46,892 nucleotides of DNA from Ruminococcus sp. (GTDB lineage Bacteria > Bacillota > Clostridia > Oscillospirales > Ruminococcaceae): contig JAFVFL010000034.1 of the NCBI GenBank assembly GCA_017475555.1, positions 1 to 46,892 on the forward strand. The letters run 5' to 3'. A model generated the notes under the pieces. The model ran no database searches. It worked only from the letters and a program-made list of their open reading frames with translations, and was not told where the DNA came from. Of the stretch, positions 39,574 to 46,892 are shown piece by piece; the first letter of the stretch is position 1, and every line of letters begins with the position of its first letter. The position numbers and the translations under genes are program-made.

Positions 39574-40422
39574 ATGAAGAAACTTATTTCATGCTTTGTT
39601 CTTTCCGCTATGATCTGCTCGCTCGCTTCATGCGGCTCCGATACAGGCAGCTCTTCTGAGAATGCTGCTGAGTCAAGCTCAAGCGAGGCTGTTGAGTCCG
39701 CTGTTGAGGAGGCTGCTGAGGAGGCTGAGGATAACGCTGAGTCTGCTGCTGAGTCCGCTGCTGAGGAGGCTGAGGCTGAGGCTGTTGCCGAGGCTGACGA
39801 GGAGGAGGACACTCCTGTTGCTGTAAATACTGATGATATCGAGTTTGAGGACGCTGTAGTTGCTGAGTCCGGTGACGCTTACCTTGCTATCGTTGACGGT
39901 CAGTGGTGGGTACAGTACTGGGGCGGCAACGACGAGAGCAACCTTCTTACATACAATGCAGGCGTTGTTCCGATAACTGGCAACGGCGACTACACTGTAA
40001 GCGTTACAGCTGATACAAACGGCTTCCGCTATGACACAACAGGTGATGTGAACGACTACGGCGCTACACCGAGCGGTCTTTCATTCATGGCTGTTATGAT
40101 AAAGGACGGCGAGACTGCTGTTCCGGGTGCTGTAATTACAGTAAATTCTATCACTATCGACGGCACTAAGGACGTTCCGCTCTCCGCTAAGCAGTACACT
40201 TCTTCCGATGACGGCAAGGAGACAAGAACAAATCTTTACAACGAGTGGGTATCTCAGCCCTCTGCTGACGCAAGAAGCGTTGACGGCAATCTCTATGAGG
40301 CTGACGGCGAGACTCCTACACCTGCTTGTGCTGACTACAGTGCTCAGGTAGTTGACCCGGCTGCATTTGCTGACGGCTGGACATCAGTTGAGGTAAACTT
40401 CACTATCTCCGGTCTTGAGTAA
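39574..40422 (+). CDS. Acidic-stalk surface lipoprotein
   Basis: A 282-residue lipoprotein of unknown function. The signal peptide ends in the lipobox LASC (C20). Residues about 25-83 are an extreme Glu/Ala/Ser stalk built from repeats such as EEAEAEAVAEADEEED. The remaining about 195 residues are a beta-rich domain with a tryptophan cluster (AIVDGQWWVQYWGG) and a conserved-looking GNGDYTVSVTAD. Exposed Trp residues and a beta pattern suggest carbohydrate binding, but I recognise no CBM family. GAGGT lies eight bases before the ATG. A structured leader and a strong own terminator suggest an abundant single-gene mRNA. It lies near a solute-binding lipoprotein and a cellulase, which fits a fibre-surface role. 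Confidence 0.8.
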   Translation: MKKLISCFVLSAMICSLASCGSDTGSSSENAAESSSSEAVESAVEEAAEEAEDNAESAAESAAEEAEAEAVAEADEEEDTPVAVNTDDIEFEDAVVAESGDAYLAIVDGQWWVQYWGGNDESNLLTYNAGVVPITGNGDYTVSVTADTNGFRYDTTGDVNDYGATPSGLSFMAVMIKDGETAVPGAVITVNSITIDGTKDVPLSAKQYTSSDDGKETRTNLYNEWVSQPSADARSVDGNLYEADGETPTPACADYSAQVVDPAAFADGWTSVEVNFTISGLE

Positions 40423-40464
40423 TTTTCTCAGACCATACAATAAAAGACCATAACACACTTTTTT

Positions 40465-40503
40465 GCTGCCGGCAGTCTCTCGCAGACTCCGGCAGCTTTT
40501 TTA
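40465..40503 (+). terminator. Terminator after the lipoprotein gene
   Basis: GCTGCCGG pairs with CCGGCAGC and AGTCT with AGACT, CTCGC loop, then TTTTTT. Confidence 0.9.
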
Positions 40504-40639
40504 TATCCGTGCTTCTGCATAATTTTTTCAGCCGGATTTGTGCAATCCTACAAAGTTTCAGACTTTCTGAAAATTTTTTCGTCTTTTTGGGGCTTTAAAA
40601 TCACTTGTATATAGAAATAATTTTCGGGGAGGTATTTAT

Positions 40640-42055
40640 ATGAAAAAGCTTGCAGCTATAGCCGCTGCCGCCGTGCTTTTATGCGGCTGCACAGACAAAC
40701 AGTCCGGGGCAGATACACCGAAGCCCTCAGAGACAAGCCCGGCAGTATCAGAAAGCGGAAAAACTATAGTAAATATCGCTGCACTCGGGCCGGTCACTAT
40801 CTCGGAGCTGAGCGATCCACTCAATATGCCGCAGGATATTGATGTGAAGATAACTGACTACGGCAAGGGTGCGGACGACCTCACGGCAGCGTTCAGGAAT
40901 CTGAAGTCCGATGTACTCTACGGAGAATGTCCGGATATCGTTATCCTCGACCCGGACAATATAGTACGCCTTGAAAACGCAGGAGGACTTGCCGATTTGG
41001 GAGAGCTTATGGACGGATATGACGGCATAAAGCGTGAGGACTTCCTGCCGAATGTCATTGACGGGTTTACCCTGAATGGCAGGATACCGGGGCTGAGCGA
41101 GGCTTTCACTATAAAGACAGCTATGGCAAAGACGAAATTTGTCCCGGCGGAGTATGAGAACTGGACACCGGCACAGGCTACGGAGTTTTACAACGATCTG
41201 CCGGACGGCATGGAATTCATGGAGCTGTGGAGCACCGATGAGCTTGCACAGTATATGCTGTGGAGGGTGCAGTTTGACTGCGTGGATACGTCTGCATGGA
41301 CGTGCGATTTTACAGCCGGGAGCTTTATCGACACTCTGCGTTTCTGCTCGGAGCAGCAGCTCTATGCCTTTGAGCCTGACTTCGAGTCAATGACCGACAG
41401 TGAGCGTGCAGAATTCAGTCTGCATGAGGAGCTTAAAGGCGTTTCGGACGAATATCTCGTATTTCCGGTGGATATAAGCGATTTCGGCAGCGGACTTGCA
41501 CAGATGACCTACGGCTTTCTGGGCATGGAGGACTTCACGTTCGTCGGCTATCCCTCGGACAGCGGAAACGGCACGATAACCTACACCGAGGGCAGCAACA
41601 TACACCACGGAATGTACGGAATACCGCAGAGGAGCGGTGCAAAAGAGCAGGCGTGGGAGCTTCTGAGCTTTATCATCGGGCAGCAGCCTAAGCTTGAAAA
41701 GAATGCGATGATCTCCACCGGTATACCCGTGCTTATGGAGCAGCTCGACAGGGACTACAGGCGGTCTGTGGACTACAGCAACTCGATAAACCGCTCATTT
41801 TCCCTCCCCGGAGCACTTGGCTCGGAGAATTATTCCCCGGACGACCCGGATATGAACGGCACTCTGTCTCAGGAGCAAAAGGACAGGCTGCATGACTATA
41901 TCCTTTCGGTGAAATTCGAGCCGTATGCGAGCCTTGAGATACGGGCACTCGCCTCCATGGAGACAGCGGCAGTGCTTGCGGGGGATATGTCAGCGGAGCA
42001 GTGTGCCGTGGTGCTGAACGACCGGATAGGGACGTATCTGAGTGAGAAAGAGTAA
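40640..42055 (+). CDS. Extracellular solute-binding lipoprotein (family 1)
   Basis: A 471-residue lipid-anchored binding protein of the sugar ABC transporter type (signal ends in LCGC, C17). Features of family 1 binding proteins are the early target motif CPDIVILDPDNIVRLENAGGLADLGELMDGY and the late GMYGIPQRSGAKEQAWELLSFI. Middle and C-terminal parts are divergent, with very acidic helices. GGGGAGGT precedes the ATG. No permease or ATPase gene is nearby. It may supply a transporter encoded elsewhere, or act as a surface glycan sensor, next to the cellulase. No consensus promoter was found in the 140 bases upstream, although those bases hold the terminator of the previous gene. Confidence 0.82.
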   Translation: MKKLAAIAAAAVLLCGCTDKQSGADTPKPSETSPAVSESGKTIVNIAALGPVTISELSDPLNMPQDIDVKITDYGKGADDLTAAFRNLKSDVLYGECPDIVILDPDNIVRLENAGGLADLGELMDGYDGIKREDFLPNVIDGFTLNGRIPGLSEAFTIKTAMAKTKFVPAEYENWTPAQATEFYNDLPDGMEFMELWSTDELAQYMLWRVQFDCVDTSAWTCDFTAGSFIDTLRFCSEQQLYAFEPDFESMTDSERAEFSLHEELKGVSDEYLVFPVDISDFGSGLAQMTYGFLGMEDFTFVGYPSDSGNGTITYTEGSNIHHGMYGIPQRSGAKEQAWELLSFIIGQQPKLEKNAMISTGIPVLMEQLDRDYRRSVDYSNSINRSFSLPGALGSENYSPDDPDMNGTLSQEQKDRLHDYILSVKFEPYASLEIRALASMETAAVLAGDMSAEQCAVVLNDRIGTYLSEKE

Positions 42056-42193
42056 TATTATTTGTGTTATTAATATTTCAGAAATATATTTATAACAATA
42101 TTGCTCTCTGTCACAATTTTGTTTTATGCAAATGATATAAAATTCATTTTGATATTTCTACGCTGTGTAATCTGACAAACTGCACAAATTCAC
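42056..42193. other. A+T-rich intergenic stretch
   Basis: No gene or clear terminator seen between the solute-binding protein gene and the cellulase promoter. Confidence 0.5.
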
Positions 42194-42222
42194 TTGACAA
42201 TTTTCGGTAAAGGTGTTAAAAT
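42194..42222 (+). promoter_or_regulatory. Promoter of the cellulase gene
   Basis: TTGACA (42194-42199), 17-base spacer ending in TGT, TAAAAT (42217-42222). In the leader, TGCAGGC (42243-42249) pairs with GCCTGCA (42262-42268) around a 12-base loop. Confidence 0.82.
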
Positions 42223-42315
42223 AATCTTGTGATAAATCATCGTGCAGGCCTTTAGCACTGTGCCTGCATACGTTTTCACATGAGGGTAATATTTTTATGG
42301 GAGGGTATCTTTACA

Positions 42316-44508
42316 ATGAACAAGACAAATTTCACCAAAAGGATAATCAGCATATCTGCTGCCGCAGTATGTATGTTATCCGCACTCAGGATCGCTGATC
42401 TGAACGATATGAACGTTGTCAGCGATATCGACGCAAACGCTGCCGGCACGCTTACTGCATTCGAGATAACAGAGGAAATGCAGATAGGCTGGAACCTCGG
42501 CAATACGCTTGACGCCTATAAGTCAGTAGGCACCACCGTCGTTGAAAGTGCCGGACTTGAGACTGAGACCTGCTGGGGCGTTCCGGCGGCTACTCAGCAG
42601 CTTTTCGACGCTATCAAGGCTAAGGGCTTCAACACAGTCCGTATACCTACCACATGGTTCCAGCACCTCGACGGCGACAACAACATCGACGCTCAGTGGA
42701 TGGCAAGGGTACACGAGGTAGTTGACTACGCCTACAAGCAGGGTATGTACGTTATCCTCAACGTTCACCACGAGAACTGGATAGACAGGGCGGATATCGG
42801 TACTGCATATGATGAAATGCGTCCGAAGCTCATGAAGATCTGGACTCAGATAGCTACAGAGTTCAAGGACTACGATCAGCACCTTATCTTCGAGTCAATG
42901 AACGAGCCGAGAGCTAAGGGCACTACACATGAGTGGTGGGGACCTGAGCAGAATGAGGTGGATACGATCAACAAGCTCAATGCTGATTTCGTTCAGCTCA
43001 TCAGAAGCCTTGATTCACCCTACGCTTCAACAAGACTCCTTATGATACCGAGCTACTGTGCGGCAAGCGATACCTCGATAATCTCACGCACTGTCGTTCC
43101 GGACGACGACTATGTAGCTGTTTCGGTACACGCATATGTTCCTTACGACTTCACAATGAACGCTGAGGTATCAGACCACTCAACATTCACAGCTGCTTAT
43201 TCCGATTCTCTCGCAACTACCCTTGAGGGCATAAGAAAGACCTTCATAGCAAAGGATATCCCGGTAGTCATCGGTGAGTTCGGTACTTCAAACTTCAACA
43301 ACACCGAGGCAAGAGTACAGTGGGCTAATCAGTACATCTCGACCGCAAAGGAGATCGGTATCCCCTGCGTACTCTGGGACAACAATATCCTTTCAAGCAC
43401 TACCTCTCCCGGTGAGTGCCACGGATACATAAACAGAAGCAACGGCGAGTGGTACGCTGAGACTGTACCGGTCGTTGATGAGATGATGAAGGTGCTTGCT
43501 GACGACTCTATCCCGTGGGGCGGCGAGAAGGCTGGAAAGACCTACAACCACGAGGATATAAACTCAGGACTTACTATACTTGATACAGCTGTTGACCTTG
43601 ACTCTGCACTTTCAAAGACCGGCGGCAACTGCACACCCGGACTCAATGCTACATGGGGACAGCTTGAGAACAATGAGGTGGCTGTAAAGTTCACCGGAGG
43701 CGAGCCTGTAATAGCTATAACTGACGGCGAGTGGGACAACTGGACAGAGGTAAAGGCTTATGATGTTGACGAGACAAACGGCATAGCTTACTTCTCAGCT
43801 GAGCACATTAAGTCCGCATGGGAGAGTGCCGGTCTTGACGTAACAAGCATCGAGCACCTCTTCGCCCGCACAAACAGCACTACAACAGTTTCACAGGTAT
43901 CTATTCTCGGCTACAGCGGCGAGGTACCGACTCAGCCTGAGGACAAGACAAAGAAGTACAATATAGAGCTTCCGTCAGGCTCAAAGTCTGGTATGTTCGT
44001 AATGGCTGACTTCACAGGTACAGCCGGTACGACAACAAACGGCTGCATAGGCTACATGAACGATGCTGACTGGGAGAATGTCGAGTGGGAAGGCACTATC
44101 GGCAGTGACGGAAAGCTTCAGGTCATCATTCCTATTTCAGCTATTCCGGACAGCGTTACAGCAGGTGAGATACAGATCTGGTGGAGCGACGACGATTCCG
44201 CAGAGCTTGTAAATTACAGCGTATACGGCACAGGCGATGTTGAGCCGACGACCGAGCCTGAGACAACCACCACCGTTTCCTCTGAGACTAAGTACGGCGA
44301 CGCAAATGAGGACAACAAGATAAATATGGCAGACGCAGTAGCAGTTCTCCAGAACCTTGCAAATGACTCAAAGTATCCGCTTTCAGCAAAGGGTGCAATA
44401 AATGCTGACTGCGACGGCGACGCTGGTCTCACAGGTACAGACGCTATCACTATCCTCCGTGTTGAGGCTGGCGAGATAGAGCAGTCTGCACTTCCGCTCA
44501 AAAAGTAA
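42316..44508 (+). CDS. Cellulosomal GH5 endoglucanase with accessory modules and dockerin
   Basis: Secreted endo-beta-1,4-glucanase (cellulase; some relatives also cut xyloglucan or mannan) of 730 residues. Order: signal peptide (about 1-40); GH5 barrel, subfamily 4-like (about 48-405); two beta-sandwich modules (about 420-535 and 545-640, second with GTIGSDGKLQVIIPI) that probably bind polysaccharide; Thr/Glu linker; type I dockerin (about 658-725). Catalytic residues are E197 (acid/base, MNEPRAKG) and E321 (nucleophile, VVIGEFGTSN), with RIPTTW, LNVHHENW and HAYVPYDF around them. The dockerin has two calcium-binding repeats, GDANEDNKINMADAVAVLQ and a second with DCDGDAGLTGTDAITILR, so the enzyme docks to a scaffoldin. 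The ATG at 42316 is used, behind GGGAGGG. It has its own promoter and terminator. Confidence 0.94.
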   Translation: MNKTNFTKRIISISAAAVCMLSALRIADLNDMNVVSDIDANAAGTLTAFEITEEMQIGWNLGNTLDAYKSVGTTVVESAGLETETCWGVPAATQQLFDAIKAKGFNTVRIPTTWFQHLDGDNNIDAQWMARVHEVVDYAYKQGMYVILNVHHENWIDRADIGTAYDEMRPKLMKIWTQIATEFKDYDQHLIFESMNEPRAKGTTHEWWGPEQNEVDTINKLNADFVQLIRSLDSPYASTRLLMIPSYCAASDTSIISRTVVPDDDYVAVSVHAYVPYDFTMNAEVSDHSTFTAAYSDSLATTLEGIRKTFIAKDIPVVIGEFGTSNFNNTEARVQWANQYISTAKEIGIPCVLWDNNILSSTTSPGECHGYINRSNGEWYAETVPVVDEMMKVLADDSIPWGGEKAGKTYNHEDINSGLTILDTAVDLDSALSKTGGNCTPGLNATWGQLENNEVAVKFTGGEPVIAITDGEWDNWTEVKAYDVDETNGIAYFSAEHIKSAWESAGLDVTSIEHLFARTNSTTTVSQVSILGYSGEVPTQPEDKTKKYNIELPSGSKSGMFVMADFTGTAGTTTNGCIGYMNDADWENVEWEGTIGSDGKLQVIIPISAIPDSVTAGEIQIWWSDDDSAELVNYSVYGTGDVEPTTEPETTTTVSSETKYGDANEDNKINMADAVAVLQNLANDSKYPLSAKGAINADCDGDAGLTGTDAITILRVEAGEIEQSALPLKK

Positions 44509-44521
44509 TTGATATGACACA

Positions 44522-44555
44522 AGAGAGCCCTTCCTGCGAAGGGCTCTCTTTTTTT
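44522..44555 (+). terminator. Terminator of the cellulase gene
   Basis: A perfect 11-base stem AGAGAGCCCTT (44522-44532) with its complement (44539-44549), then a run of T residues. Confidence 0.93.
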
Positions 44556-44732
44556 GTCGGATAATCAAAGTGTTGAAAAAACCGTAAACGGCGAGTTTAC
44601 GGCGGTATGTGACAAGTTTAGATCCGTACAGGCTTCGTGTGCGGAATAAAAATTGCGGCTCAGAAAACCGAGACAGCACAGCAGCTCGATCCCGGTACAG
44701 GATTCTGTCGGGACTACGATCTGAGTAACAAT
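44556..44732. other. Intergenic stretch, no gene seen
   Basis: Contains an 8-base-pair hairpin CCGTAAAC/GTTTACGG (44582-44602) without a U-run, and otherwise nothing recognised. Confidence 0.5.
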
Positions 44733-44764
44733 AAAAGAGTGTCGTATAAATACGGCACTCTTTT
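44733..44764 (-). terminator. Terminator of the sirtuin-macrodomain operon
   Basis: A 14-base inverted repeat (44733-44746 with 44751-44764, one G-U) with A and T ends, able to act on either strand. It lies 7 bases after the sirtuin stop. Confidence 0.85.
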
Positions 44765-44770
44765 GACATT

Positions 44771-45616
44771 TTATAGCTCTTCCAGCACCGCACGGATATC
44801 TCCATTAATGCAAATACTCTGCTTTGCTATCTCGTCAGGGGCATACGCCTCACCGAAATTCAGGCAGGCATACACCGCATTGGGATTCTGTGCCGTCATT
44901 TTCCAGAACGGATATTTAATGATAACAGGGGTATTATAGCCCACACCAAGCTCCAAAAACAGGATATGCTGTCCATTGTGAGCTTGCAGGAAATCATCAT
45001 ATCTCTCTGCCGCCCTGTGCCAGCCCTCGTCCTCGACAAAGGTATCATCAGCCCGGAGATTCATGCTCATGGGCTTGCCGCAGACGGGACAATACGGTAT
45101 CAGTTCGGTCGGGATACGCATATCCTTCTGCTGTTCATACATCGCCCTAACCGTTTCCTCATTGTCGTAGGTCTTATTATGGCAAGGCTCACTGCACTGC
45201 CACAAGCCATAATCGCCCTGCGTGTAGAAAAGCCTTGACTTGTCAAACCCAGCCTTCTGGAATTGGTGATCGACATTGGTGGTGATGACGAAATAGTCCT
45301 TGTCCTTTACAAGCTCATACAGTGCCTTGTAAGTGCCGTTGTCAATGTCCATATAGCGGTTGATGTAGATGTGGCGCGACCAGTATGCCCACATTTCTTC
45401 GGGTGTTTCAAATGGGAAAAAGCCGCCGGAATACATATCGTGAAAGCCATATTTAGCTTCAAAATCCGGGAAGAATTTCTCAAACCTCTCTCCCGAATAG
45501 GTAAAGCCCGCAGCCGTCGAAAGTCCTGCACCTGCACCTATGATGGTACAATCGGCAGTTTTTATTTCTTTTTTCAGGCGGTCAATTTCCGCTGAGTAAT
45601 CTCTTGTATATCTCAT
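44771..45616 (-). CDS. Class M sirtuin (SirTM), probable protein ADP-ribosyltransferase
   Basis: A Sir2-fold protein of 281 residues. NAD binding is shown by IIGAGAGLSTAAGFTYSG and ITTNVDHQFQKAGF (TNVD for the usual Q-N-I-D). A treble-clef zinc site is suggested by CSEPCH and YCPVCGKP. The catalytic His of deacetylating sirtuins is replaced by Gln (Q133 in YTQGDYG), which is typical of the class M sirtuins that ADP-ribosylate proteins, described in streptococci and staphylococci. The start at 45616 has GGGAGGA upstream and lies 35 bases inside the macrodomain gene, so the genes overlap. In characterised operons the target is a lipoylated GcvH-like carrier with a dedicated lipoate ligase; neither gene is in this window, so the target here is unknown. 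Confidence 0.88.
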   Translation of the reverse strand: MRYTRDYSAEIDRLKKEIKTADCTIIGAGAGLSTAAGFTYSGERFEKFFPDFEAKYGFHDMYSGGFFPFETPEEMWAYWSRHIYINRYMDIDNGTYKALYELVKDKDYFVITTNVDHQFQKAGFDKSRLFYTQGDYGLWQCSEPCHNKTYDNEETVRAMYEQQKDMRIPTELIPYCPVCGKPMSMNLRADDTFVEDEGWHRAAERYDDFLQAHNGQHILFLELGVGYNTPVIIKYPFWKMTAQNPNAVYACLNFGEAYAPDEIAKQSICINGDIRAVLEEL

Positions 45617-46346
45617 AGTCGTCCTCCCTGAACACATTGAAAATGACCTGTATATCATGCGATTTGCGGAACTCCCTGACGGTACGGACAGCGATCTCAG
45701 CCGCCTTATCCTGCGGAAATCCGAACACACCCGTTGAGATACAGCAAAAAGCGATACTGTCGATACCGTTCTGCACAGCAAGCTCTGAACAGCTTTGGTA
45801 TGAGCTTTCCAGCAGCCTGCAATGCCCGTCCGTGAGCCGTCCCTGCACTATCGGTCCGACTGTGTGTATCACATAATCACAGGGCAGATTATAGGCAGGC
45901 GTTATCTTCGCCTTGCCCGTGGGTTCTTCGTGCCCCTGCTTCTCCATTATCTGACCGCACTTGTACCGCAGACGAACGCCTGCAAAGGTATGGATACAGT
46001 TGTCGATACAAGAGTGGCACGGCTGATAGCAGCCCGTCATTCCCGAATTTGCGGCGTTGACGATAGCACCGCATTTCAGCGTGGTAATATCGCCTTTCCA
46101 GAGGTAAATGCCGTCCTCTATTGGCGATAAATCCGCAATATCTGTGATACGCCTGCTCCGGGTCAATTCCGTGAGATATTCGTCCTCCACCTGCAAAAAG
46201 CTCTCGTCTGCCTTGACAGCCGGGCGGATATTGACTAAACTGCGGTACAATCTGAATTTGTCCGCTTCATTTTCGGGTATCGTAATATTGGCGAGGTCAT
46301 TCCGCTCGGAAAGAAGATAGTTTATCAGAAAATCAATTTTTTTCAT
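45582..46346 (-). CDS. Zinc-dependent macrodomain protein (protein-ADP-ribose hydrolase)
   Basis: A 254-residue macrodomain enzyme predicted to remove the ADP-ribose that the overlapping sirtuin adds. An N-terminal helical part (about 1-75) precedes the macrodomain (about 80-252). ADP-ribose binding motifs are IVNAANSGMTG and the late ISTGVFGFPQDKAA. The insert GCYQPCHSCIDNCIHTFAG supplies the Cys and His ligands that mark the zinc-containing class paired with class M sirtuins. GAGGTG precedes the ATG at 46346. Overlap with the sirtuin gene indicates tight cotranslation of writer and eraser. No clear promoter was identified in the 100 bases upstream, which also hold the divergent promoter of the next gene. 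Confidence 0.92.
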   Translation of the reverse strand: MKKIDFLINYLLSERNDLANITIPENEADKFRLYRSLVNIRPAVKADESFLQVEDEYLTELTRSRRITDIADLSPIEDGIYLWKGDITTLKCGAIVNAANSGMTGCYQPCHSCIDNCIHTFAGVRLRYKCGQIMEKQGHEEPTGKAKITPAYNLPCDYVIHTVGPIVQGRLTDGHCRLLESSYQSCSELAVQNGIDSIAFCCISTGVFGFPQDKAAEIAVRTVREFRKSHDIQVIFNVFREDDYEIYKRLLSGN

Positions 46347-46366
46347 TTCAGCACCTCACTTTGGAA

Positions 46367-46395
46367 TTGATTTTTTCGGGAAGATGATGTATAAT
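46367..46395 (+). promoter_or_regulatory. Promoter of the terminal membrane protein gene
   Basis: TTGATT (46367-46372), 17-base spacer ending in TG, TATAAT (46390-46395). The predicted start is near 46402. Confidence 0.72.
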
Positions 46396-46456
46396 TATGG
46401 AGTAAGGGCAGGCAGTCAGCTTGTTCATATAAATCGGAATTTATGAGGTGATATGT

Positions 46457-46879
46457 ATGAAAAAAGGGTTTCGTACTATATACTACATTACAGTTATAAC
46501 AAGTGCTTTGGTAGGATTGTGGCATTTTTTTGTGCCGTGGATGTTTCAGTGGTATGATTATTTACCAATGCAATATGAAAACCTCATCGTCGGGATAGAT
46601 TATACAAATTATTGCTTTTCCTTGTTACTGTTTGGTTTAAGCGTTATGTTGATACTTCTTGGTAAGCGAGCGTTAGATTTAAATAAAGAGGTCATATACT
46701 TTTATTATTTTCTTACCATAGTGTGGCTGTTTCGTGCCTGTCTTGCAACGTTTATTGAACCTTGGCCGCTTGAACCTATACCAGCAGTGGCTATTGGGCA
46801 GTTAATAGCATCAGATTTACTTGCAGTACTAATGCTATTTGTAAGCGTTCGTTTTATTAAAGTGATAAGGAGAAAATAA
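46457..46879 (+). CDS. Small four-helix membrane protein
   Basis: A 140-residue integral membrane protein of unknown function with four predicted helices. It has an aromatic-rich first half (LWHFFVPWMFQWYDYLP) and a basic C-terminus (VIRRK). The ATG at 46457 has GAGGTGA five bases upstream; a GTG at 46448 lies within that site. The coding sequence is clearly richer in A+T, with codons such as TTA and AAA, than the genes to its left. This suggests acquisition from another source or weak selection. It is divergent from the macrodomain gene and complete within the window. The function cannot be inferred from context. Confidence 0.75.
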   Translation: MKKGFRTIYYITVITSALVGLWHFFVPWMFQWYDYLPMQYENLIVGIDYTNYCFSLLLFGLSVMLILLGKRALDLNKEVIYFYYFLTIVWLFRACLATFIEPWPLEPIPAVAIGQLIASDLLAVLMLFVSVRFIKVIRRK

Positions 46880-46892
46880 TAAATTCTGATTT

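Noticed and set aside
39670..39820. Tandem DNA repeat or CRISPR-like array
   Set aside because: The repeated GCTGAGGAG-like units are codons of the Glu/Ala stalk, with no constant spacer length and no cas genes.

Overview
The window most likely comes from a fibre-degrading gut or rumen Ruminococcus (Firmicutes/Bacillota, Oscillospiraceae). Evidence: a GH5 cellulase ending in a Ruminococcus-type dockerin (so the organism should have a cellulosome), a type III glutamine synthetase, a Spo0A homologue, strong AGGAGG ribosome binding sites, TTGACA-N17-TATAAT promoters, and a base composition of roughly half G+C (by eye). No phage, insertion sequence, CRISPR array or rRNA was seen.

Layout. 295-4307: cytoplasmic GH95 fucosidase-like enzyme and a surface GH26 mannanase-like lipoprotein. 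4691-6511: Na/Pi cotransporter with PhoU domain. 6558-10178 (minus): Spo0A-like regulator with a flavin reductase, then an amino-acid-type solute-binding lipoprotein with a degenerate HAD protein. 10488-12550: ECF sigma factor and a translationally coupled membrane partner. 12651-13439 (minus): ROK-family protein with its own promoter. 13614-25526 (minus): one eight-gene operon with a large multidomain solute-binding protein, two complete pairs of sugar ABC permeases, an NHL/TPR membrane protein, a YIP1 protein and a DUF5696 protein. It carries no ATPase and is bounded by a consensus promoter with a 230-base structured leader and by a terminator. This operon is the best candidate for an undescribed system.

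26112-31756: a nitrogen cluster, Amt fused to a PII domain, CTP synthase and glutamine synthetase III, preceded by two terminator-like hairpins and a competing hairpin that looks like an antiterminator. 32047-33378: HtrA protease. 33386-33664: a large nested palindromic element between convergent genes. 33678-35147 (minus): flotillin. 35623-39092: small membrane protein, metal-sensor ArsR repressor, amidohydrolase, degenerate CPBP protein and tadA. 39184-39268: tRNA-Leu(GAG). 39574-44508: acidic-stalk lipoprotein, solute-binding lipoprotein and the dockerin cellulase. 44771-46346 (minus): a class-M sirtuin and zinc macrodomain pair for protein ADP-ribosylation. 46457-46879: an A+T-rich small membrane protein.

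How it fits together. Extracellular plant glycan breakdown (GH5, GH26), uptake of oligosaccharides (the ABC operon, which must borrow an ATPase from elsewhere), intracellular trimming (GH95, ROK kinase-like) and ammonia capture (Amt-PII to GSIII and CTP synthase) form a coherent fibre-degrader lifestyle. The other genes are mainly regulation and envelope functions.
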